Made by a program: the position numbers and the translations under genes
Notes under the pieces: model-generated
The model's input: the letters and a program-made list of their open reading frames with translations, nothing else
Databases searched by the model: none
Told to the model about the DNA's origin: nothing
Shown: positions 1 to 6,707 of the stretch, piece after piece
Layout of the letters: every line of letters begins with the position of its first letter
How positions within the stretch are numbered: the first letter of the stretch is position 1
Source: CAZIMM01 sp964540415
Lineage (GTDB): Bacteria > Bacillota > Clostridia > Oscillospirales > Acutalibacteraceae
DNA length: 7,619 bases
Reading direction: 5' to 3'
Assembly (NCBI GenBank): GCA_964540415.1
Contig: CAZIMM010000099.1
Span: 1-7,619 of the forward strand

Positions 1-840
1 GAGATGAGCTGTGCGTTTGTCAGCCTGCTTGAGGAATACGGCGGCGAGCTCTGGCTCAACACAAGGGTGACGAAAATACTGACGGAGGGCAACTGTGTCA
101 GGGGCGTTGAAATTGAGGGCGGTGAAAAGCTTTTTGCAAACCATGTTGTCTGCAATTGCTCCCCTCATGCTGTTTACGGCACGCTTATCGACAACGTTCC
201 CGAAAGCGAAATCAAAAAGACAAACACAAGAGTGCTCAATGCAAAAGGCTTTTCAATGTTTTTGGGGCTTGACAAATCACCGGAGGAGTTGGGAATCAAA
301 GACCACAGCTTTTTCATATATGATTCGGCGGACAGCGTAAAGCAGGTTAAGCTGATGGAAAAGATTTCAACCAACAACGCACAAGCTACGGTCTGCCTCA
401 ACGAGGTTTATCCGGATTGTTCGCCGGAAGGGACAACAATTCTCTATTTCACCACTCTGTACATGACGGATGATTGGGGAAATGTCAAGCCCGAGGAATA
501 CCGTGAGGCAAAGCGCGCGGTTGCCGACAGAATGATAAACAACTTTGAAAAAGCAACCGGAATCAAAATCCGCGACAGCATCGAAGAAATTGAAATTGCA
601 TCACCTGTTACCTACGCACATTACACCGGCGTTCCCGAGGGTACGATTTACGGTTACAGAACCCAGGGCTGGGACAGCGTTTTGCAAAGAAATATTATGG
701 ATAAAAATGAAGCGGCAATCAAAGGCCTGCGCTTTTGCGGCGGCTTTGGTATGTACGGCATCGGCTATTCCTCATCGTTTATATCCGGCGGAGATTCTGC
801 AAAAAATACACTTGCGGATATGGAGGCTGAAATGCAATGA
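1..840 (+). CDS. Phytoene desaturase-like FAD-dependent oxidoreductase, C-terminal part (5' partial)
   Basis: This is the C-terminal 279 or so residues of an NAD(P)/FAD-dependent amine-oxidase/phytoene-desaturase type flavoprotein. The frame is open through the first base, and family members are usually near 500 residues, so roughly the N-terminal 40 percent, including the dinucleotide-binding GxGxxG, lies outside the window. Seen directly: the substrate/FAD-domain pattern EYGGELWLNTRVTKI near the start, then VRGVEIEGGEKLFANHVVCN, which matches the family's 'record new value, strand, VVxNxxP' region. The C-terminal FAD-contacting segment is RFCGGFGMYGIGYSSSFISG (about residues 243-262), followed by a typical short terminal helix. 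The substrate cannot be read from the sequence. The family includes carotenoid desaturases, isomerases and saturases plus many uncharacterised anaerobe enzymes, and no carotenoid genes are visible here. Its stop overlaps the next start (ATGA), implying translational coupling to a reductase that may supply or accept its electrons (inference). Confidence 0.85.
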   Translation, partial: EMSCAFVSLLEEYGGELWLNTRVTKILTEGNCVRGVEIEGGEKLFANHVVCNCSPHAVYGTLIDNVPESEIKKTNTRVLNAKGFSMFLGLDKSPEELGIKDHSFFIYDSADSVKQVKLMEKISTNNAQATVCLNEVYPDCSPEGTTILYFTTLYMTDDWGNVKPEEYREAKRAVADRMINNFEKATGIKIRDSIEEIEIASPVTYAHYTGVPEGTIYGYRTQGWDSVLQRNIMDKNEAAIKGLRFCGGFGMYGIGYSSSFISGGDSAKNTLADMEAEMQ

Positions 841-2018
841 GAGTTACGGTAAAATCGAACATAAAAGATATCAAGCGTTTTGCAAGTCTTATCCCCGAGA
901 GAAAAAAGCACTTCGAAAACGGTTCGACCGCACCACTCCCGAAGACTTACAGAGTGAATGAAATCGCAAAGCTTCTTCACCCGGATGAACAAACCCTGAA
1001 GGTAGTCCGAATTGATGAAATTGCAAATGATGTGAAATGCTATACCTTTGAATCCGCAACAGACACTCCCCTTGCCTATTCGAGCGCCGGACAATATATC
1101 AGCCTCCGCCTGAACATCGGCGAGTCATATGTCACAAGGCCTTATTCACTTGCGTCCTCACCGAAGGAGTCGTTTGAGGGAACATACAAAATTGCAGTCA
1201 AACGAGTGTCGGAGGGCTTTGTGTCCGGTTATATACTTGACAATTTCACTGTCGGCACAGTGGTCAAAGCATCCGCTCCCGAGGGAAATTTCTGCTATGA
1301 GCCTCTGCGTGACGCGCAAACTGTGGTCGGGATTGCCGGCGGCAGCGGAATCACTCCGTTTCTTGCATTGGCAAAGTCAATTGCCGACGGGAACGACAGC
1401 GCAAACATTGTTTTGCTCTACGGTGCACGCACCGAGAACGATATTCTTTTCAAGGGTGTTTTTGACACTCTTCAGGCAGAATGCAGCAAAATCAAGGCGG
1501 TTTATGTTCTGAGCGATTCCGACGCCGAGGGCTTTGAGCACGGCTTTATTACAAAAGAGCTCATTGAAAAATACGCACCCGAGAGCTTCAGCGTTTTCGT
1601 CTGCGGCCCCGGAGCAATGTACAGCTTTGTCGGCAAGGAGCTCGAAAAAATGAATTTGCGCCGCAAGTTCATCCGCTTTGAGCTTTTCGGTGAAATCAAG
1701 CACCCCGAAAACCTTGCGGGCTTCCCGGCGGATGCTGCGGACAAGGTTTTCAACTGCACGGTTATCAAGCGCGGCGAGGTTCTCGCCACACTCCCCTGCA
1801 AATCAACAGAAAGCATTCTCACCTGCACCGAGCGCGGCGGCATTGCCGCCAAGTCGTGCTGCCGGAGCGGCGAATGCGGCATCTGCCGCTGCAAGCTTGT
1901 CACCGGCGAGGTGTTTATCCCGGATGAAACCGAGCACCGCCGCGAGGGCGATATCAAATACGGTTACATTCATCCGTGCTGCACCTATCCGGTGTCGGAC
2001 GTTACAATTTCGCTTTGA
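837..2018 (+). CDS. Flavin reductase with C-terminal [2Fe-2S] ferredoxin domain
   Basis: A 393-residue class IA ferredoxin-NAD(P) reductase fused to a plant-type ferredoxin, the arrangement known from PaaE, VanB and KshB. Domains in order: an N-terminal extension of about 50 residues (ending near ELLHP-like IAKLLHPDEQ, 43-52); an FAD barrel with RPYSLASSP at 101-109, the RxYS flavin-binding motif; a NAD(P)-binding domain with GIAGGSGITP at 165-174, YGARTE at 195-200 and VFVCGPGAMY at 253-262; and the ferredoxin domain, with cluster ligands C342-x4-C347-x2-C350 and C381 in PCCTYPVSD. All four ligands are present. The role is to pass electrons from NAD(P)H via FAD to the cluster and on to a partner enzyme, or the reverse, in the cytoplasm. 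The start overlaps the upstream stop by 4 bases with GGAGG at 822-826, ten bases ahead. The obvious partner is the upstream flavoprotein. No oxygenase component is visible, and an oxygenase role is unlikely in a presumed anaerobe. Confidence 0.9.
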   Translation: MRVTVKSNIKDIKRFASLIPERKKHFENGSTAPLPKTYRVNEIAKLLHPDEQTLKVVRIDEIANDVKCYTFESATDTPLAYSSAGQYISLRLNIGESYVTRPYSLASSPKESFEGTYKIAVKRVSEGFVSGYILDNFTVGTVVKASAPEGNFCYEPLRDAQTVVGIAGGSGITPFLALAKSIADGNDSANIVLLYGARTENDILFKGVFDTLQAECSKIKAVYVLSDSDAEGFEHGFITKELIEKYAPESFSVFVCGPGAMYSFVGKELEKMNLRRKFIRFELFGEIKHPENLAGFPADAADKVFNCTVIKRGEVLATLPCKSTESILTCTERGGIAAKSCCRSGECGICRCKLVTGEVFIPDETEHRREGDIKYGYIHPCCTYPVSDVTISL

Positions 2019-2041
2019 TTCAGCCGAAACCATGAATTTAT

Positions 2042-2047
2042 AAGGAG
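2042..2047 (+). promoter_or_regulatory. Ribosome binding site of the GH106-like gene
   Basis: AAGGAG stands 8 bases ahead of the ATG at 2056. It fixes that start and, with no terminator in the 37-base gap after the reductase gene, supports cotranscription of the three genes. Confidence 0.8.
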
Positions 2048-2055
2048 CAGATAAA

Positions 2056-5000
2056 ATGCTTTACAACAAAAACGCTTGTCCCGAGCTTGACGATGAGCTG
2101 TTCAGAAACCCAACCTGCGAATACAGAGGCACACCTTTCTGGGCGTGGAACTGCAAGCTTGATGCCGAAGAAATGAAGCGGCAGATTGAAGTTTTCAAGG
2201 AGATGGGGCTGGGCGGCTTCCATATGCATGTCCGCACCGGTCTTGACACGGAGTATCTCTCGGAAGAATACATGGATGTTGTCAAGGCCTGCGTTGCAAA
2301 AGCGAAGGACGAGAAAATGCTCGCATGGCTTTACGACGAGGACAGGTGGCCCTCCGGCGCAGCGGGCGGACTTGTGACAAAGGATGAGCAATACCGCGAG
2401 CGTTATCTTGCCCTCAGCACCGAGCCTCTTGAAGATGCAAAGCTGCTGTGCTGTTACGATGTTGTGCTCGATAATCAAGGCTTTTTGTCGTCCTACAGCC
2501 GTATCGGAGAAAACGATGAGGCAGCGGGCTGCAAATGGTATGCTTACCGCAAAATCAGCGGCACATCGTCATGGTACAACGGTCAGACCTATGTTGACAC
2601 TCTCAGCCGCAAGGCGATTGAGCGCTTTATTGAAATCACGCACGAGGCATACAAACGTGAGCTGTCCGACGAATTCGGCAAAACCGTTCCTGCGATTTTC
2701 ACCGACGAGCCGCAGTTCAAGCGTAAGGGTGTGTTCAAAAACTCCGCGGACAGACAAACTGTGATTCTGCCCTGGACGGACGATGTTCCGGAAACATATT
2801 TCGAGCAATACGGCAAGGACATTTTTGAAACCCTCCCAGAGCTTTTCTGGGAGCTGCCCGACGGCAGGGTTTCAAAGGTGCGCTATCTTTATCACGACCA
2901 TATCGCCGAGCGCTTTGCCCACAGCTTTGCCGACACCTGCGGCGAATGGTGCGCCAAAAACGGCATAGCCCTCACCGGGCACATGATGGAGGAGCAAACG
3001 CTCCAGATCCAGACAGCCGCTCTTGGTGAGGCAATGCGTTCCTACAGAGGCTTTGAGTTGCCCGGCATTGATATGCTCTGCGCAAGGTTCGAGTTCACAA
3101 CAGCAAAGCAGGCGCAGTCTGCCGCGCATCAGTACGCGCGCGAGGGCGTGCTCAGTGAGCTTTACGGCGTAACCGGCTGGGACTATGATTTCAGAGGCTA
3201 CAAGCTGCACGGCGACTGGCAGGCGGCGCTGGGTGTGACGGTGAGAGTGCCGCACCTCTCCTGGGCGTCCATGGAGGGAGCGGCAAAGCGCGACTATCCC
3301 GCGTCAATACATTATCAAACGCCGTGGTATAAGGAATTTCCCGCCGTTGAGGACCACTTCGGCAGAGTGAACACCGCAATGACAAGGGGCAAGCCCGTTG
3401 TAAAAGTCGGCGTCGTGCATCCTGTTGAGAGCTTATGGCTGCATTGGGGACCCAATGACAAAACCGAGCTCATGCGCAGATCGCTTGACAGACGCTTTCT
3501 GGACATGACTGAATGGCTTCTTAAGGGCAGCGTTGATTTTGATTTTATCAGCGAATCTCTGTTCCCGTCACTTTGCGAGAGTGCGGATGCTCCGCTTTGC
3601 GTTGGCGCAATGGAATATGACACGGTTGTTGTCCCCGGCTGCGAAACTCTCAGAAGCACAACTCTCGACCGCCTTGAGGCGTTTTCTGCTTCCGGCGGAA
3701 AGCTGATCTTCATGGGCGACGCGCCGAAATATGTGGATGCCGAGCCCTCACAGCGCGGCAGAAAGCTGTTTGAAAAATCTCAGAGAATATCCTTTGACCG
3801 CGCGGCATTGCTCGAGGCACTCGAAAGCAGCAGAACTGTGACTCTCCGAGGAGCCGACGGTGCTCTCACCGATGACCTGATATATCAGCTCCGCCGCGAC
3901 ACAAACTGCGATTGGCTTTTCATCGCGCACTGTGCAGAGCCTTACAACAAGGACATCGCAACCTGCAGGGACATCAGAATAAAGCTGAACGGCGAGTTTT
4001 CGCCCGTGCTTTATGACACGCTCTCGGGTGAAATAAAGCCGATGCACTGTGAATATGTGTGCGGGGACACTGTTATTCCCGTGTCAGTTTTCAGCTACGA
4101 CAGTATTCTCATCCGTCTTGATTCCGGCAAAAGCACAGCGCTGCCGGCGGTTCAGCATAGCTTTGCACGCGAATACAAGCTTCCCGAAAGAGTTCCCTAC
4201 ACTCTCTCCGAGCCGAACGTGCTGCTGCTTGATATGGCCTGCACAAGCGTTGACGGTGCCGAATTCATCGAACGCGAGGAGCTGCTGAGAGCCGACAATA
4301 TATGGCGCAAAAAGCTCGGTTTCCCGGAACGCTGCGGCCACTCCGTTCAGCCGTGGGTTATCCCGAAGCAAAAGGCGACAAATCAGCTTACACTCAAATT
4401 CACGGTTGAAAGCGAGCTTGACATTTCCGGTGCAAAGCTTGCGCTCGAGCGTGCGTGGGAGGCTGAAATCACTTTCAACGGAGCTCACGTTGACAACACC
4501 GCAACGGGATGGTACACCGACAAGGCAATTCAAACCGTCGACCTGCCCGAAATCAAGAAGGGTTCAAATGAGCTGTTGATTACGATTCCGTTCGGAGTCC
4601 GCACAAACACCGAGTGGTGCTATATTCTCGGCGATTTCGGAGTCAGGGCTGAGGGCAGGAATGCCGTGCTCACAAAGAAGCCCGATACGGTTGCGTTTTC
4701 AAACCTTGTTTATCAGGGCTTCCCGTTCTACGCCGGCAACATAACCTACCATGCGGACATTGACTGCAAGGGCGGCAAAATCCGCATTTGCACCCCGCAT
4801 TTCCGCGGAGCGCTTGCGAGTGCTGCTGTTGACGGGGAGAGGGTCGGCATCATGGCCTATATGCCCTATGCGGCAACAGCCTGTGTTTCACCCGGGCATC
4901 ACAAGCTCGACATAACTCTTTACGGGCACAGATTCAATGCGTTCGGTGCTGTACACAACGCGGATTCAAAGGAATCCTGGCACGGCCCCGGAGCGTGGGA

Positions 5001-5079
5001 AAGCACGGGATCGCGCTGGAGCTATGAATATGTGTTCAGAGCACTGGGGCTTTTGTCGTCACCGATAATCAGTGAATAA
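2056..5079 (+). CDS. Cytoplasmic GH106-like glycoside hydrolase (alpha-L-rhamnosidase-like)
   Basis: A 1007-residue protein of the large group of bacterial hydrolases annotated as glycosyl hydrolase or alpha-L-rhamnosidase (GH106-like). The N-terminal signature is strong: YRGTPFWAWNCKL (23-35), GGFHMHVRTGL (53-63) and LYDEDRWPSG (92-101), typical of the TIM-barrel start in this group. Further barrel motifs are FTDEPQF (215-221), GHMMEE (308-313) and SELYGVTGWDYDF (367-379). D217/E218 and E368 are the best candidates for catalytic carboxylates (inference from position in conserved motifs). Residues of about 521-557 (YDTVVVPGCETL to FMGDAP) look like the GATase-like Rossmann domain that often follows. 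Residues of about 775-865 resemble a galactose-binding-like beta-sandwich, and a further sandwich closes the protein. There is no signal peptide or membrane segment, so it should act in the cytoplasm on an imported oligosaccharide or small-molecule glycoside. The exact sugar is unknown: rhamnose is the nearest guess, but this group is functionally diverse. No sugar transporter or regulator is in view. Confidence 0.8.
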   Translation: MLYNKNACPELDDELFRNPTCEYRGTPFWAWNCKLDAEEMKRQIEVFKEMGLGGFHMHVRTGLDTEYLSEEYMDVVKACVAKAKDEKMLAWLYDEDRWPSGAAGGLVTKDEQYRERYLALSTEPLEDAKLLCCYDVVLDNQGFLSSYSRIGENDEAAGCKWYAYRKISGTSSWYNGQTYVDTLSRKAIERFIEITHEAYKRELSDEFGKTVPAIFTDEPQFKRKGVFKNSADRQTVILPWTDDVPETYFEQYGKDIFETLPELFWELPDGRVSKVRYLYHDHIAERFAHSFADTCGEWCAKNGIALTGHMMEEQTLQIQTAALGEAMRSYRGFELPGIDMLCARFEFTTAKQAQSAAHQYAREGVLSELYGVTGWDYDFRGYKLHGDWQAALGVTVRVPHLSWASMEGAAKRDYPASIHYQTPWYKEFPAVEDHFGRVNTAMTRGKPVVKVGVVHPVESLWLHWGPNDKTELMRRSLDRRFLDMTEWLLKGSVDFDFISESLFPSLCESADAPLCVGAMEYDTVVVPGCETLRSTTLDRLEAFSASGGKLIFMGDAPKYVDAEPSQRGRKLFEKSQRISFDRAALLEALESSRTVTLRGADGALTDDLIYQLRRDTNCDWLFIAHCAEPYNKDIATCRDIRIKLNGEFSPVLYDTLSGEIKPMHCEYVCGDTVIPVSVFSYDSILIRLDSGKSTALPAVQHSFAREYKLPERVPYTLSEPNVLLLDMACTSVDGAEFIEREELLRADNIWRKKLGFPERCGHSVQPWVIPKQKATNQLTLKFTVESELDISGAKLALERAWEAEITFNGAHVDNTATGWYTDKAIQTVDLPEIKKGSNELLITIPFGVRTNTEWCYILGDFGVRAEGRNAVLTKKPDTVAFSNLVYQGFPFYAGNITYHADIDCKGGKIRICTPHFRGALASAAVDGERVGIMAYMPYAATACVSPGHHKLDITLYGHRFNAFGAVHNADSKESWHGPGAWESTGSRWSYEYVFRALGLLSSPIISE

Positions 5080-5080
5080 T
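5053..5080 (+). promoter_or_regulatory. Possible weak sigma-70 promoter for mltG
   Basis: TTGTCG at 5053-5058 and AATAAT at 5075-5080 are separated by 16 bases, a partial fit to TTGACA-N17-TATAAT. If real, transcription would begin inside or just after the hydrolase 3' end, and the following hairpin would sit in the mltG leader. The match is imperfect and lies in coding sequence, so this is only a candidate. Confidence 0.2.
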
Positions 5081-5084
5081 CACT
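5071..5084. repeat. Short inverted repeat over the hydrolase stop codon
   Basis: AGTGA-ATAA-TCACT, a 5-bp stem with a 4-base spacer, covers the TAA stop of the hydrolase. It could be an operator half-site pair, part of a 3' structure with the next hairpin, or chance. The stem is short and there is no supporting context. Confidence 0.25.
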
Positions 5085-5095
5085 AATGCACGCGA

Positions 5096-5122
5096 CGAAC
5101 CCCGGAAAGAATCCGGGGTTCG
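5096..5122 (+). terminator. Perfect 11-bp hairpin between hydrolase and mltG (terminator-like, no U-tract)
   Basis: CGAACCCCGGA (5096-5106) pairs completely with TCCGGGGTTCG (5112-5122) around an AAGAA loop. The stem is long and GC-rich, so it is stable. However, it is followed by CTTCATTAC and not by a T-run, and the other strand has no T-run either. It may be a poor or factor-assisted terminator, a 3'-end protecting stem, or a leader structure for mltG. It ends 25 bases before the mltG ATG, close to but not covering the ribosome binding site. Confidence 0.6.
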
Positions 5123-5147
5123 CTTCATTACAAAATCGAGGAAGAAA

Positions 5148-6272
5148 ATGAAAAAGAAAACAAAAATATTCGCTGCATTTTTTGCAGCAGCACTTCTACT
5201 TTTTACAGCCGCCTGCTCCGGAAATCAGGATAACGGCATCACCACAACCGCAGTTCCCGAAACCATCGGAACCACAAGCGCAGGGCTATGGGATGATTTC
5301 GGCACATCTCCCGCAACCGATTCCGTTCCGGCCGACTCTCCGTTAACGGTGTCGGACGAATACAAACCCGGCAGCACCCAAAATCAGACAGCTGCAGCAG
5401 TGCCAACCACTCACGCCGCACCTTCGGCATCCGCAAAACCTTCCACGGCCGCACCCTCGGCATCTGCAAAGCCTTCCACGGCCGCGCCCTCCTCGGCTGT
5501 CCGTCCGACTGCACCGCCGGCAACAACGGCACCGGCAACAACTGTGCCGTCAACGGCAGCACCTTCCGCAAACACCGTAAGGGTGACAATAAAAGAGGGG
5601 CAGACCCTCACGCAGATTTTCAAAACGCTTGAATCAAAAGGTGTTGCCTCCTTTGACGCTCTCATGAGCACAGCGCAGACCTATGATTACAGCTACTATC
5701 CTCTTGTTGCCTCCATACCCTCAAATTCAAACCGCTGCTTCAAGCTTGAGGGCTACCTCTTTCCCGACACATATGAGTTCTATGTCGGTGAAAAGCCTCA
5801 GGACGCAATCGGACGTTTTTTGAGAGACGGAAAGGTTAAAATTACGGATGCAATGAGGAGCAGAGCCTCCGAACTGGGGTATTCAATTGATGAGGTGCTG
5901 ACAGTTGCCTCGATAATTCAGAAGGAAGGCTCAAACCCCGCCGAAGTTGCAAAGGTGGCGGCTGTTATTTACAACAGGCTAAAGGCGGGTCAAAAGCTTC
6001 AAATGGATTCAACAATCAATTATATTGAACGGGATGTCAAGCCGTATCTGACCGGTGACATCAACCGCTACAACAGCTCTTACAACACCTACAAATGCTC
6101 TGCCCTTCCTGCAGGCCCGATTTGTAACCCGGGGCTTTCCACCATCAACGCCGCTCTTTATCCCGCAGATGTTCCTTATCTTTATTTTTGCCATGACTCA
6201 AACGCAAATTATTACTATGCAACAACATTTGAGGAGCATACGGCGAATCTGAAGCTTGCCGGAATGAAATAA
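5148..6272 (+). CDS. mltG: Endolytic murein transglycosylase MltG (YceG family), lipoprotein form
   Basis: A 374-residue MltG/YceG protein, which cleaves nascent glycan strands outside the membrane and so limits their length. Residues 1-22 are a lipoprotein signal (KKK, hydrophobic core, then TAAC with Cys23 as the lipidated residue). Residues of about 24-142 are a low-complexity Thr/Ala/Pro/Ser linker holding two copies of APSASAKPSTA (91-112). The catalytic region follows: a LysM-like start VTIKEGQTLTQIF (146-158), the family hallmark LEGYLFPDTYEF (200-211), LTVASIIQKEG (251-261) with Glu260 aligned to the catalytic glutamate of the usual EKE motif, LQMDST (284-289), YNTYKCSALPAGPICNPG (312-329) and YLYFCHD (344-350). 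The usual first Glu of EKE is Gln here. Most MltG proteins are anchored by a transmembrane helix, so the lipid anchor plus flexible spacer is a variant. The start is set by GAGGAAG at 5138-5144. It is flanked by hairpins and probably monocistronic. Confidence 0.93.
   Translation: MKKKTKIFAAFFAAALLLFTAACSGNQDNGITTTAVPETIGTTSAGLWDDFGTSPATDSVPADSPLTVSDEYKPGSTQNQTAAAVPTTHAAPSASAKPSTAAPSASAKPSTAAPSSAVRPTAPPATTAPATTVPSTAAPSANTVRVTIKEGQTLTQIFKTLESKGVASFDALMSTAQTYDYSYYPLVASIPSNSNRCFKLEGYLFPDTYEFYVGEKPQDAIGRFLRDGKVKITDAMRSRASELGYSIDEVLTVASIIQKEGSNPAEVAKVAAVIYNRLKAGQKLQMDSTINYIERDVKPYLTGDINRYNSSYNTYKCSALPAGPICNPGLSTINAALYPADVPYLYFCHDSNANYYYATTFEEHTANLKLAGMK
5415..5495 (+). repeat. 33-bp tandem repeat in the mltG linker
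   Basis: Two 33-bp units, 5415-5447 and 5448-5480, differ at only three positions, all synonymous, and both encode the 11 residues APSASAKPSTA. A partial third unit (5481-5495) follows before the sequence diverges. This is a recent in-frame duplication lengthening the extracytoplasmic spacer. Confidence 0.9.
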
Positions 6273-6316
6273 TTCCGGGTGTCATGTATTCATATATTGA
6301 TTCATTTCAAACATAT

Positions 6317-6355
6317 AAAAACACAGCCCCGCACTTTCGCGGAGCTGTGTTTTTT
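6317..6355 (+). terminator. Intrinsic terminator after mltG, probably bidirectional
   Basis: AAAAACACAGC pairs with GCTGTGTTTTT, and after one C/A mismatch the inner CCGC-GCGG continues the stem to a six-base ACTTTC loop. A T-run at 6350-6355 follows on the plus strand. The matching A-run at 6317-6321 gives a T-run on the minus strand. It therefore suits both mltG and the convergent minus-strand genes that end further right. Confidence 0.9.
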
Positions 6356-6374
6356 GTCTGACGTGTATAAAAGT

Positions 6375-6409
6375 ATTTCGGCAAATCGGTGTGCGGTGTT
6401 GACCTCGCG
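6375..6409. repeat. Degenerate direct repeat, copy A
   Basis: A 35-base segment containing TTTCGGCAAA-T-CGGTGT and ending GACCTCGCG. It matches copy B at 6673-6707 at 27 of 35 positions without gaps. It lies just beyond the stop of the GNAT remnant, on its downstream side. The rest of the 6273-6436 stretch holds only the terminator and nothing else I can recognise. Confidence 0.65.
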
Positions 6410-6436
6410 TGGTGGGGTTATGCTCATTTGGTGAGG

Positions 6437-6582
6437 TTAATCCTCTATTTTCAATTTCATTTCCGATTGAAATTCATCTGCTTCACCTGTTAACTCAAAA
6501 CCTGAAGATTGATACAGCTTTTTCGCGGCAGTATTATTGAAAGCCACACCGGTGTAAACCTCTTTTGCATTGAAGCTGCCAA
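6437..6582 (-). pseudogene. C-terminal remnant of a GNAT acetyltransferase
   Basis: On the minus strand this encodes about the last 48 residues of a GNAT N-acetyltransferase. The hallmark motif-B region is clear: VYTGVAFNNTAAKKLYQSSG followed by FELTGEADEFQSEMKLKIED, meaning conserved Asn, then A-KKLY, GF, T-GE and a closing acidic/MKL strand. A complete family member would need about 100 more residues, including the Q/RxxGxG acetyl-CoA loop, and these are absent upstream. The open frame does continue to a GTG at 6634, but its first 17 or so codons are palindromic repeat sequence and not GNAT-like. There is no good ribosome binding site, so it is best treated as a dead fragment. It is not a copy of the neighbouring intact GNAT, whose C-terminus is different. 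Confidence 0.75.
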
Positions 6583-6653
6583 TGCCAGCAGGCACTTCAC
6601 TTGCCTTAAGGCAAACTTCACGCGTGAAGCGCACTTAACGTGCCCCTAGGCAC
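6583..6653. repeat. Cluster of short palindromes at the GNAT breakpoint
   Basis: Successive inverted repeats: TGCC-agca-GGCA (6583-6594); TTGCCTTAAGGCAA (6601-6614, perfect 14-mer); CTTCACGCGTGAAG (6616-6629, perfect 14-mer); GCAC-ttaac-GTGC (6631-6643); and GTGCC-ccta-GGCAC (6640-6653). CTTCAC/GTGAAG words link them and allow alternative larger stems, for example CTTCAC at 6595-6600 region with GTGAAG at 6624-6629. It begins exactly where GNAT similarity stops. I recall AGTGAAGT-linked hairpin arrays in other gut Clostridia genomes, but cannot verify that here. There is no transposase and no intact ORF of its own. Confidence 0.75.
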
Positions 6654-6672
6654 ACATAATTGAAAAAAGATT

Positions 6673-6707
6673 TTTTCGGCAAACCGGTGTATGGATGTGA
6701 ACTCGCG
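6673..6707. repeat. Degenerate direct repeat, copy B, with decayed GNAT-tail similarity beyond it
   Basis: The second copy of the 35-base segment (TTTTCGGCAAACCGGTGT to GAACTCGCG), downstream of the intact GNAT gene. The resemblance to copy A resumes further on: 6723-6738 (GTTCAATC-TCTATTTC) matches 6436-6452, which is the stop and final codons of the GNAT remnant, allowing small gaps and an 11-base shorter interval. This suggests that the tail and 3' flank of the remnant were duplicated and then decayed. Just left of copy B, GAAAAAA-ga-TTTTTTC (6662-6677) forms an A/T inverted repeat. Confidence 0.55.

Noticed and set aside
1502..1957. 151-codon minus-strand open frame inside the reductase
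   Set aside because: It is antisense to the NAD-binding and ferredoxin domains. Composition is Ser/Arg/Pro-rich as expected of a shadow frame.
2038..2478. 146-codon minus-strand open frame inside the hydrolase start
   Set aside because: It is antisense to the strongly conserved N-terminal motifs of the GH106-like protein and has no recognisable protein features of its own.
5239..5671. Minus-strand repetitive open frames opposite the mltG linker
   Set aside because: The repeats (EGFADAEGAA-like) are the reverse translation of the Ala/Pro/Ser tandem repeat. MltG on the plus strand explains the region fully.
6437..6634. A functional 65-residue protein starting at the GTG at 6634
   Set aside because: Its first 17 or so codons are palindromic repeat sequence, it lacks a ribosome binding site, and the rest is only the C-terminal end of a GNAT fold without the acetyl-CoA loop.
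6583..6707. CRISPR array or integron attC sites
   Set aside because: The palindromes differ from one another, with no regular repeat-spacer unit, and there is no convincing attC R/L box pair or integrase. The structure is a cluster of unlike hairpins.
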